64,000 nt of DNA, from NCBI GenBank assembly GCA_949825045.1, contig OX463832.1:20082552-20146551 (forward strand). The letters are read 5' to 3'. Position 1 is the first letter of the stretch, and each line of letters begins with the position of its first letter. A program made the position numbers and the translations under genes. Under the pieces are notes generated by a model. It was not told the DNA's origin. It worked only from the letters and a program-made list of their open reading frames with translations, and ran no database searches. Below, piece by piece: positions 28,950 to 39,225 of this stretch. This DNA is from Argyresthia goedartella (lineage: Eukaryota > Arthropoda > Insecta > Lepidoptera > Argyresthiidae).

Positions 28950-31399
28950 AGTCTGTTCGTTTCAAATTATAAATTGCTCGAATAGCTCTTTTCTGTAAAA
29001 TAAAAATAGTTTGATAGACATCACACTATGAAAGTAACTAAAATATACTAGCCTAGATGTAGCCACATCCGTGCTTTGTCTGATGTTCCTAACAGCGTAA
29101 GCCGCAGAACTTAATTTACCAGCCAATTTATCTATGTGGGGTCCCCACTGCAATTTGCTATCAATGGTTATTCCAAGAAACTTCGTATCATTTACTAATT
29201 CTAACATGATCTCAACTTGCCTGACATTTGGAAGTGAGAATTTGATACACTTGGTTTTACCAGCGTTTAACAATAAATTATTAACTGTGAACAATTCAAG
29301 GTTAAAGAAAATAAACCATTAACATCATCAAAATCTCCTTTTTGTCTTTCAATTTTGAAGACCATTGAAGTGTCATCAGCAAACATCACTATGTCAGTTA
29401 ATTTCTCCATCATGAAAGGCAGATCGTTAATATATACCAGGAATAAGAAAGGGCCTAATATGGAACCTTGTGGAACGCCAATTTTAACAGCCGATCCATC
29501 AGATTCTACGCCGTTAACTTCTGCCTTTTGAATTCTATTGCTTAGGTATGACCTTAGTAGATCCAACGCTTTATTTCTAACACCGTAATGATTTTATTTA
29601 ATTAATAGCGTATTATGATCAACACAATCAAACGCCTTCGACAGGTCGCAAAAAACTCCGATAGCATCCTGTGCGGCCTCCCATGCAGAATAAATATGAG
29701 ATATAAGGGTAATACCTGCATCCGTAGTTGATTTACCCCTAGTGAAACCGTATTGTTTGGCGTGGAGTTGTTTTGTACGGTTGAAGTGTGAGAGCATTTG
29801 ATTGAGTTTAATCATTTCAAATATTTTGCTTAGTGTTGGAAGAACAGATATTGGTCTGAAATTTGAAGGATCGCCCTTATCTCCCGACTTGAACAGAGGT
29901 ATCAGTTTACTGTGTTTCATGAGGTCTGGGAAAGCCCCATCGTCAACACATTTATTGAATATATAAGCTAAGTTACTGAAGCTAGAATTACTGAACCAAT
30001 GACTTTGACTGATATACCCCACAGGTCTCCCGTATTTTTTTTTCAGTTAAGTAATTTAAACGTTTTGACAATGTCCTGGGGATATACATGATGAAATTTT
30101 AAATATACATTACCGACGCTAGTGTTATTTTTTAATAATATGGAGGATGAATTTAGACGGTCTGTTGTGAGTACGGGTACATTGGTGAAGAATGTTCCAA
30201 AAGCTCGAGCAACATCAGCGCTGGATTTAACAACATCATCACCTATCTTTAGGCAGAAATCATTGTCCCTTGTTATAACTTTGCCAGTTTTGCGGTTTAT
30301 TATTTGCCAAATTGTTTTCATTCTATTATTTGAATTTTGAATTTTTCTATTAATGTGTAAAGTTTTTGCAGTTCTACAAACCAACTTGAAAGTTTTGGAA
30401 TATTTTTTAACATAGTCATGAAATTTTCGATCAAAGTTATAGGTTTTATGATCATAAAGGTCATACAAGATAACTCTACTTTTACGAATTCCAAACGTTG
30501 CCCAGTCATTAACTTTAGATTTACCGTTGTAGTCACTGACTTTCTTTAATTTGAAAACTTTATTGAATTTGTCTGAATAATGTTGAAGAAGTCTGAGTAG
30601 ATTTTGTTTGGGTTCGGTTCTTTAAAATCCGGTACTGGCAAATTCATATCTAAGTTTTTCGTATATGTCTCTAGTCTATGGGATGTAATATGCCTATAAA
30701 ATGATGGACCAGACTTATCCTTAATAGCAATTAGGAATGAAACTGTTTGACCACTGTGATCGGAAGGTAAGCAGTTAATTACACTTTTACTTGTGAATGC
30801 ACAGTCACAAAAAACGTTATCTAAGCAAGTTTAGCTGGTAAGTGTAAATCCAGTCGGCTCTAAAAATACATGACATAAATTAAACGATTTTAATAATTTA
30901 TTAATCGTTGTTTCATTGTTGTTCCTACAAGCAAATCTACATTAAGATCGCCACAAATAATTAACTTTTTTCTGTTATTACATAGTTTAGTGAGGGCTTC
31001 CTCCATAATTTTCTCAAATATTTCGAAATTGCCATGGCCTTTTTCATCCCTCGGTGGCCTGTAGACACAAACAATAATATGGCTATCTAACTCAACACAG
31101 GATACCTCTATTTGTCTTTCAACAGTAAGTGCAAGAATATCTTTCCGTTGTTTCACCTTAATATTATTTCACACTAAGATTAAAGAACCACCTCTATTAG
31201 CAGTCTTTCTATTGTAACAACTGACAATTTTGTAATTATTTATGTTAAAAAACATCATATTTTCCTTCAACCAGTGTTCTGTAACACAAATAATATCAAT
31301 GTCAGAATTTTTTAGAAATAATTCTAATACAATTTCTTTGCCAGGTAGCCCCTGAATATTTTGATGGGTAATATTTAACTGGGGCTTACATTTTGACAT
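28950..31399 (-). pseudogene. Copy C ORF2: endonuclease-reverse transcriptase, broken
   Basis: Starts ATG at 31399 (MSKCKPQLNITHQNIQGL), then VTEHWLKENMMFF. A TGA at 31169 is followed in the same frame by KQRKDILALTVERQIEV, ICVYRPPRDEKGHGNFE and LIICGDLNVDLL. Several frame changes precede the RT: LIPLFKSGDKGDPSNFRPIS, YGFTRGKSTTDAG, FCDLSKAFDCVDHN, IGVPQGSILGPFLFLVYIND and FADDTSMVFK (about 29375). The thumb region reads FTVNNLLLNAGKTKCIKF and KLQWGPHIDKLAGKLSS. At least five disruptions are seen, so it is dead, though the catalytic FADD is preserved. Confidence 0.85.
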
Positions 31400-31445
31400 A
31401 TTTAGTGGCTCATGTTGCTAAAGATTTCCTCTATTGTCTTATGAA

Positions 31446-33196
31446 CTAATTTAAATTACTTGGAACACATTCCAATGTTGCATGCAAAGTATGATTAACA
31501 GGTGAATTCCCAATAGGGGTGCATGTCATATTACTATTAACATAAGCTGATGTCAAGTTGAACTTGGTTAAACCAACTATAGCTGCGTCGCATATATACA
31601 ATGTAGCTACTAATTTTCTATATTTATTAGACAGGAACAATGTATCCTGTGTCAGAGTAAAGTTATGAGTAAAATTATTCATGTCGAAATGTAAAATAGC
31701 ATCGCTGTGATGACATGTTAAATTAAATAAATGAATATTCATTCTATGCACAGATTTTTTCTGTAGTTCTGTCAAATTACAGGCATATGGAAAATTGCAT
31801 AGTATAAATTTGCATTTCATCCTACTATGTAAGTCTAGAAGTGTTTCAACACTTTTATTCTAATCATTCCGACTAATGTTTGAATGATTTCCTACCATAA
31901 TTACAATAGTGCTGTACTCATCATAGATACCGCGACTAATTATCTTCACAAGATCTACAAATGAACTATTTGGACAGCAAATGTTCGTTACTTTTTGGTT
32001 AAGCCGGTAATGTGATAGAGGCCCAAATCCTGCACCTACTTTGTCGGAGAACAACAGAGTTTTTCTCTGAGCACATATTTTGGTAACTGGCTGCACACGA
32101 GTGGAGGTGAGTGGCGGGACACACGTGTTGGAGTGCGGTTTGATGCACATGGCGGCGGTTGGCGCGGCATTCACGGCAACGAGCATCGCAACGTGCGCAA
32201 TGGCGAACGGCGCGGCCCTCGGGCCAGCGTGCGGCATGACACACGCCTCAGCAGGGACAGCGAGCGGCGCGGTACTCGCGCTGTTGAGGTGCGAGGTGCC
32301 TCCTCGTCGACGACGGCGACGCTGTTTTTTGGATGGGGCAGCGGTGGACCCGGCAACACTCTCGTTGAGGGGGGTTGAGACCAAAGTTAGTGATGTGGGC
32401 TCGTCCTCCTTGCTGGTCTCATTCTCCTCGTTCTCAATTAGAATGCCCACCAATTCCGCATTCTGGCGTTGTAGCTGAACTAACTCAGACGTCGCGGCTC
32501 TGAGTTCTGCTAACTCACTTTGTTCTTTGGCATAACATTCTTGTGTGCTAGGAGGATGGATTATGATATTTATAGATGCTGGATTTCTACTCGGGCATGT
32601 TGAAGGTCCGACTGTAAACCTACATTTTTTCCCCGGAGCTCTTGCATTAAGGAGATTCTTAATATTCTGTTTGATTGCCGTTTCAAGGCTAATTTCAGTA
32701 GTTTTTTTTTACCTCTAGTTTTCTTCATGAATTTATTTAATTTAAAATATTTTTTAATTTTTCTGCTGCTTGTCTGCATGGCTTGAACAATAGTCCTTAG
32801 GTTGGCTACTTCTAGTTCTTGCTGGATAGAGGTAATGTGGCGAGATTCGTTGTAGTCTTTTTCTATGCACATATCAGTCAACTTCAAGTTTGCCTCATTG
32901 AGTTGGTATTGGAGGAATTTACTGCGGTCACAAGCAGAAGCATGGTCAGTGCGCAGGGTGTCAAAAGATTCCACAAGTTTTTCCAATCTTTGAATCTCAT
33001 TTTGCGACTCCTCGTGTGTTTCTCGCAAAGTAGACCCACTATCTCTAAGCTGTGAGTTCTTGGCTTTCAAGCTTTTTACCTCAATGTCATTTTCATTGCG
33101 CTCTTCCAATAGCCATTGGTTTAACTCCTCTGCGTCAGTTAGTTGTTGCTGCAGTTTAGAAATACGCTGCTCTGCATGCATTCCATTGGATGCCAT
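31446..33196 (-). pseudogene. Copy C ORF1: coiled-coil / SGNH-like protein, broken
   Basis: N-terminal 208 codons from ATG 33196 (MASNGMHAEQRISKLQQQL) form a long coiled coil. A frame change near 32570-32453 leads to a Lys/Arg cluster (KKQRRRRRRGG) and an Ala/Thr/Pro-rich linker. SDKVGAGFGPLSHYR and YSTIVIMVGNHSNIS then correspond to the SGNH-like region of copy A. A nonsense TAG at 31860 interrupts it, and the same frame continues KCKFILCNFPYACNL to SNLN and the stop at 31446. The very basic linker could bind RNA. Domain order equals that of copy A. Confidence 0.75.
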
Positions 33197-33686
33197 GCCT
33201 GGAAATAAAATAAAGAAGAATGGGTGCTCCGAACAAAATTTAAATAAAACAGAAGGAATAAAGACTTGCAGTTAGTAGCTGTAGTACTAATATATAGTTC
33301 CTATTCCCTATATTGCTATTTTACGTCAAAGTCAATCAAGTTTCAATTAACTTATTACCAGTAAGTATAGGTTAACAGTATAAATGTCCTGAACTAATGA
33401 AAGTTATACTTATTATCTAACAATTTTAGTCGTTTTGCAAGTGTTGCGCTGATCAGCTGTGAAATGAGTACCTAATGTCTCTAGAATTACCTACAAGCTT
33501 ACACTATATTCACACTAATTGCCAAGGTCTAACCTATCAGTGCACTTTGTATATCGTGTAATAAATATGAGTGAACGGCTAGTTTTATCTTCAAAAGTAC
33601 TTCCACAGATTGTCAAGTGCTAAGAGACAAAAAAAAAGACGCTGCGGTGTGAGGATGGACGTTTCTCACAATAGTGAGAGTTGAGC

Positions 33687-34031
33687 TTTTTTTTTTTTTG
33701 TTGGAGGGGAAAAAATGGAATTACCCATGCCCAGGAGTCAGACCTCCCTGCTATGTCCGGGTCCCCACATATTGAGCGGGCATCAGCTCGTGTGGTATAC
33801 GGACTAAAAACAACCCCTTTGTTTTTTAACAGTTGTCTTAATAAGAATTAACTGTGAGCCATGGCCTCGGTATATGCTGAAGGCTTTCTACCTGCAATTT
33901 GCCCTTTTGGGAGATATATATGTGTATATGATATATATGGGAGGAGTTTGCCTGCTTACCCGATTCTATGAGCGGGCATCAGCTCATAGTCAACGGGCAT
34001 GATAGCGGCATGTTAGGGGGGCAGATTGCCC
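33687..34031 (-). mobile_element. 345-bp retroposon insertion
   Basis: Bounded by a 13-bp target duplication gtgagagttgagc (33674-33686 and 34032-34044). It begins on the plus strand with 13 T's, i.e. a poly(A) tail in minus orientation, so it arrived by target-primed reverse transcription. It contains the repeated phrase 'gagcgggcatcagctc' (33775 and 33971). No coding or pol III boxes were recognised; it may be the truncated 3' end of a LINE or an unclassified SINE. Confidence 0.75.
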
Positions 34032-34364
34032 GTGAGAGTTGAGCAGTATGTAGTGTATAAGTATATAGTTAAGTTCAAGTCATATACTTGTAAAATATGA
34101 ATACGCAAATATGAAAAACAATACTCCCCCGGGGTTTTTCCGTTGGCAGTTTGAAATGTCATTTGTCTTTCGGTCCGTGATCGATTATTTTATCACAATT
34201 ACAATTCTGACCACATTTACACTGCACCGCACTGGCACACTTTAGTTGACTTAACAAACACTTAAATTAACACTATATTCACAAATAGGCGACTATAAAC
34301 AAATTAATTTAGTTAAAATACAGCACAGCTGTTTTTGACGTGTAGCCTTTGGGTTGACGCCAAA

Positions 34365-36075
34365 CAACACGGTTTCACTAGGGGTAAATCGACTACGGAT
34401 GCAGGTATTATTATATCTCATATTTATTCTGTATGGGAGGCTGCAAAGGATGCTATCGGAGTTTTTTGCGACCTGTCCAATGCATTTGATTCTTTTGATC
34501 ATAATACGCTACTAATGAAATTAAATAATTACGGAGTTAGAAATTAAGCGTTACATCTACTATGATCATACTTAAGTAATATAATTCAAAATACAGAAGT
34601 CAACGGCGTTAAATCTGATGGATCGGTTGTAAAAATTGGCGTTACACAAAGTTCCATATAAGGCCTTTTCTCATTCCTGGTTAATATTAACGATCTGCCT
34701 TTCATAGTGGAGAAATTGTCTGTCATAGTGTTATTTAAGGCCCTTTCTTATTCCTGGTTAATATTAACGATCTGCCTTTCATAGTGGAGAAATTGACTGT
34801 CATAGTGTTATTTGCTGATGATACTTCAGTGGTCTTCAAAATTGAAAGCCAAAAAGAAAAGATTTTAATGATGTAAATGATATAATTGTCTTTAACCTTA
34901 AATTGGTTCACAGTTAATATCTTTTGTTAAACGCTGGGAAAACCAAGTGTATCAAATTCTCACTTCCAAATACCAGGCAAGTTGGGACCAGTTTAGTGTT
35001 AGACAGCAACACGTAAGAATTAGTAAATGATACAAAGTTTCTTGGAAAAACTAAAGATAGCAAATTGCAGTGGGGACCCCACATAGAATTAGCGGGTAAA
35101 TTAAGTCCTGTGGCTTATGCTGTTAGGAACATCAGACAAAACACGGACGTGGCTACATCTAGGCTAGTATATTATAGTTACTTACATAGTGTCATATCCT
35201 ATAGTATCTTGTTGTGGGGGAAAGCAGCGGACATTCAAACTATTTATATTTTACAGAAAAGAGCTATTCGAGCAATATAAAATTTAAAATGAACAGACTC
35301 CTTTGGAGAGCTTTTTAAAGAAATTGACATACTAATTGTAGCTATTTAGTTTATTTTCGAAAATATAATATATGTATGTACGTAAAAAGCTTACAACATT
35401 TTCCAAATATAGCGATAGCCTAAGAAATATTCACAGACTAGTTGCGCCCAGTTTAGACTCGCGAAGGTTAGCAATTCTTTCAAAGGTCAGTGCATTCTCT
35501 AGTACAATAGTATACCTCTTGAGATTTTGAAATTGCCATTTGAGTAATTTAAAAAGGGCATGTATTTATAGACTAAAACAATAATCCCCGAATTTTTTAA
35601 CCGAATACTCTAAACTCCAACAAAAATACTGACTGCACCTCAGAATTTACCCACAAAACAAAATAAATTTTGCAAACTGTTAATCTACTACTGTCAAACA
35701 TTTATCCTAAGTTTTGATTTAACCTGAGATTTTGAAATTGCCATTTGAACAATTTAAAAAGCATGTTAATCGACTTTGTCGCAAAAGGGATATTACAATG
35801 TTGAAGATTACTTATATAACGGGACTGTATGGGGTTAATTTAGCTCAACACAGACCTTGCTGTTAATAATTTTGTAATTATTTAATTCTTGTTTATTAAT
35901 TATAGTAATTAATATTGTAATATTTGTATTAGTTAAATACAACCAATTTTTTAAAGAGATCTAAAAATCATTCTGTTGTAGTTTCGACGCCCTTCTTCTC
36001 CCACAGTGGTCTAATGTAGAGAGAGGCAAAAATTTACGTTTGCTAAGTATATGTAAATATCTATATATAAAGACA
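34365..36075 (+). mobile_element. CR1-like non-LTR element, copy B, right part
   Basis: Continuation of copy B after copy C's insertion: HGFTRGKSTTDAG, DAIGVFCDLSNAFDSFDHNT, LFADDTSVVFKI (about 34808) and KLQWGPHIELAGKLSPVAYA, with many stops. About 34728-34799 duplicates a 70-bp block just upstream. In the 3'UTR a 207-bp segment lies between two copies of 'tgagattttgaaattgccatttga' (35519 and 35726). The end near 36060 matches the 3' end of copy C. Confidence 0.85.
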
Positions 36076-36249
36076 TTTTGACTTTCCAAATCCGAGTGAA
36101 CGTGGTAATGTCTAACGCCTTGTTTTCTCTGCTATCCTACACTAATGCAGTCAGTAGTGACATGTTACATTTAAATGTACAATCGTTATTTCTTCACTTC
36201 CATGGTGATGAATACTGCCCCCTACCACTCTCGTAAACTTTAAACATTA

Positions 36250-36600
36250 CTAAAGATATCCTTGACTAAAACGAGGATCCAAGAATAGCTGCAAAGCAAA
36301 AACATCGATTTTCAAACGGAATTTTCAAGGCTTGGCAGCAAAGGCTGGAATTGGCAAAAACGTGTAATATTGAGGGAAAATTGGCGGTGGACGATATGGC
36401 GATGCTCGCTGTCACGGTTTTACGCTTGCCCCCTTACTACTGCCAAATGAATCCTATAGAGTCCGTTGGGGCAAGTATCAATATAACATTTAAAATTAAG
36501 GGTCTAAAAATCTGTTCCATGAAGTAATTAACACCATGACGCCCAATAAATGGAAAAGTGTAATTAAAGCAGAAAATCGTTAGATCCATTAAGACCACCT
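36250..36600 (+). pseudogene. DDE transposase C-terminal remnant
   Basis: Plus-strand reading gives VTVLRLPPYYCQMNPIESV, then, with a frame change, TFKIKGLK and a terminal helix remnant. 'RLPPYxCxxNPIExxW' is the third catalytic block (E) of a widespread insect Tc1/mariner-superfamily transposase. Stops interrupt it and no first or second catalytic block is recognisable upstream. Confidence 0.65.
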
Positions 36601-37184
36601 TACCAGTCAGATAGATGTTTAATTTATCAGAATAATGATCGATCTTATAATTATATGGAATAGAAAAACAACATTATGTATTAACAATATATTTTTTTAA
36701 GTATTTTTAAAATTGTAGTAAATAGATTTTTCTCCATATTTTTTTCAGGATCAGTAGCTCTATTCTCTATCTCTGACATCTAGAAAAATCTTTTTCAAAT
36801 TATTGTTTTGTAGAATATTCGCTTTCTTCAAAATGACGTATGACCAAACAAAGCGTAATTGTATTTCACACGAGCTATCATGTAAAGAGACTGTTATTTG
36901 AATTTGAAAGGAATCTGGATCTGTCAAAAGATACTAAGATTTATAAAGAACAATACTATAAAAATCATATCTATCTACAAATTATTTATTTTGTTATTAC
37001 ACATGCTTATATTTTTCATTTTCTGAGTAAAGGGCATCGTATTTTTAATGTCATAACTTTTCTCAATTTATGGTCGCTATCGTAACATTTTATAGTAATT
37101 TCATTTTTTTTTTAAATTTTGAGATAATAGAATGAATATCGTTCTTTACACCACCACTTTTTTTTTTGACAAAAAAAGTCAAAA
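36601..37184. other. AT-rich spacer, no gene
   Basis: Only short AT-rich frames (longest 81 codons at 36840-37085, without recognisable domains). Confidence 0.35.
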
Positions 37185-37735
37185 TCGGATAATTTTTAGG
37201 GTTCCGAACCCGAAGGGTGCCAAACGGGACCCTATTACTAAGCCTCCGCTGTCCGAACGTCCGTCTGTCACCAGGCTGTATCTCAAGAACCATGAACATA
37301 AAATTTTCACAAATGATGTATTTTTTCGTATTTCGTATTTTTCGTATATATTTATTGCACATAAAACAACATAAGATATAATAAACAGAAAGGACATCTA
37401 CAAAGGCATGCTTATCTCTAAATAGAGATCTCTTCCAGCAAACCCAAGGTATTTCTGGTGCCGCTATAACAAAAACTAAAAAACAGAATAAAAATAATAA
37501 TTAAGGGGGCTCCCATACAACAATTCTTTCAATACAATATTATATAAAAATTTATGAATGCACCTGGTTACGTACATGGAGTGTGAAAGTAGCCGCACCA
37601 ATAACTTTGTAACAACATTTTGCTATGTAAAATCGAAACTATTCACTCCACACCATCCCTACCATTGTACGGTGGTACGGAACCCTTCGTGTGCCAGTTA
37701 GATTTGCACTTGACTGGTTTTAATTTGTTATTTGA
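37185..37735. repeat. Lepidopteran interspersed repeat with nested LINE tail
   Basis: The left end 'ttagggttccgaacccgaagggt' with 'aaacgggaccctattactaag' and 'ccgtctgtcaccaggctgtat', and the right end 'ggtacggaacccttcgtgtgcc', match the two ends of a very common moth/butterfly repeat. The ends are partly inverted copies of each other (ggttccg / cggaacc). Its middle (about 37335-37470) holds minus-strand sequence 'ggaagagatctctatttaga' through 'gtgcaataaa', resembling the 3'UTR of a lepidopteran LINE. Confidence 0.65.
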
Positions 37736-37791
37736 ACAATAAGGGAATAGATGTCAGGGAGTACATGATAAGAATGATCAGATCTTACTAG

Positions 37792-37794
<3 letters not shown>

Positions 37795-37822
<28 letters not shown>
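37795..37822. repeat. (TA)n microsatellite
   Basis: Uninterrupted alternating TA of about 26 bases, in the 3' flank of the silk-like gene. Confidence 0.9.
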
Positions 37823-37825
<3 letters not shown>

Positions 37826-37938
37826 CTCAATTCTCATTAAGCATGTACTCATTTAACCTTTATATAGAGTATTATGTAAGTAGCCATGGATTAATTTAAA
37901 TTAAAACACAGAAGTTATTATTCATGCAGCAGTAAAAT

Positions 37939-37944
37939 TTTAAT
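37939..37944 (-). terminator. Candidate polyadenylation signal of silk-like gene
   Basis: ATTAAA on the minus strand about 235 bases downstream of the stop codon at 38179. It is the closest good variant seen in the AT-rich flank; canonical AATAAA on this strand was not seen nearer. Other AT-rich variants could serve instead. Confidence 0.3.
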
Positions 37945-38178
37945 AAATTAGGTACTTCTCCGAAATTTCATAGTAAATACACATACCAAATGTTACAATA
38001 ACGAAACAAATACATATTATATAATTATAAAACACTGTTTTACAAAGCAATCTCTTAAAATTACATGAATCAATATAAACAATAGTACTTCAGTTGTATC
38101 ATATAGATCCTTGTAATTATAGTCTTGGTATGATTATAGAACATATTAAGATATAACTAGTTCTTAGAATAGTGTCTT

Positions 38179-39225
38179 CTAACAGTCGACTTTGCCATCA
38201 CCACTGTCGCCACTATTAGAAGCTGACCCAAATTGGTAATCAGCCGCATATTTGCTGGCACTAGCGTTGTTGTTCGAAATTTGAGTTACTCTGGTGTTGC
38301 CATTTTTGTCCACAGCCTGGGTTTGTGAGATAGATGTGTCAACAGTGCCCAAGGAAGCAGCCTCCGCTCCCGCGCCGGTTTGTGTCGTTGTAACAGTGCC
38401 GTCGTTTTCGACAGTCTTGTTCGTGGTGGCAGTTTTTGCGATCGCTGCCGCAGAGACCACCGCCGTGGCATTGTTAGCACTTTCTACTGTCGTGATTCCT
38501 CCTTGGGTGGAAGTCTTCGTCGCGGAGCTGGTTTGAACCGCCGCTGCCGTCGCTGCAGCATTAAAGTTTTTTGTAGTTGACGTATTTCCTTTTGCGTCCT
38601 TAGTTTGATATGTCTGACGTTGGGCGTTGGCTGCTGTCTGACGTGCGCTTGCAACAGAAGTGCTAGAGTTTGATTTCTCACCATTAGCGTTAGTTATGGA
38701 TTTGAAGGTACTAATAGTACTACTTCTAGTACTTCTCCTGCTACCCCTGCTATTTCTAATATATGTAGTCCCTTTTTTAGGTATCTTGCTACTAGAAGGC
38801 AGGTTGCCGCTGCTTCCTCCACTAGGAATATTGGTGTTAGCTTCATTGTTAATGTTGATTTGGTTTGTATTACCTCCTCCAGTGCTTATATTGGTTTGGT
38901 TACTGTTATTATCTTGATGGCCGCTGCTGCCTATATTATTATTACCTCCACCGTTAGCTTCATTGTTAATGTTGATTTGGTTTGTATTACCTCCTCCAGT
39001 GCTTTTATTGGTTTGGTTACTGTTATTTTTTTGTTGGCCGCTGCTGCCTGTATTATTATTAATGGCGTTAGATTGACTATTTAAGTTGATTTGGTTGGTA
39101 GTTCCACCGCCAGAGTTATTATTGGACTGGACAGCATTATTTCCTTGAGTGGTGTGTTCACATCCAGAGCTATTGTTGTTATTGGACTGGTCATTTTTAT
39201 TTTCTTGGTAGGTTTTTCCACTTCC
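38179..39225 (-). other. C-terminal non-repeat domain and transition zone of the silk-like protein
   Basis: Unlike the array, this part is unique and uses varied codons. Two diverged blocks share TGGGNTNQININNEAN (about 38995-38945 and 38875-38830), each paired with a GSSG(Q/H)Q(K/D)NNSNQTN block. Then come KKGTTYIRNSRGSRRSTRSS, an Ala/Thr-rich stretch with repeated (K/N)(D/N)xxGNT-like turns, and the final SKYAADYQFGSASNSGDSGD. The last residue is Cys, suggesting an intermolecular disulfide, as in other silk components whose C-termini are cysteine-containing. Confidence 0.7.

Larger units (their letters stand above)
28353..34356 (-). mobile_element. CR1-like non-LTR element, copy C (full length, decayed)
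   Basis: Minus-strand element inserted inside copy B of the same family, creating an 8-bp target duplication acgccaaa (28345-28352 and 34357-34364). The 3' end at 28353 is a short TTTGAC microsatellite after an AATAAA-type signal. The 5' end near 34356 carries 'cgtcaaaaacagctg', matching the 5' end of copy A ('cggcaaacagctg'). Order on the minus strand: 5'UTR 34356-33197 (with a 345-bp retroposon), ORF1 33196-31446, ORF2 31399-about 28950, 3'UTR to 28353. Both ORFs have several lesions. Confidence 0.88.

Noticed and set aside
32080..32478. Plus-strand 132-codon ORF
   Set aside because: Antisense to the basic Ala-rich linker of copy C ORF1, which has matching domains on either side.
36840..37085. 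81-codon plus-strand ORF
   Set aside because: AT-rich, no recognisable motif or conservation; probably chance.
38179..38460. Separate small 93-codon gene
   Set aside because: Its frame is open upstream for the whole array; the internal ATG is just a Met-like call within the C-terminal domain of the giant ORF (actually read as GTG/Val codons).
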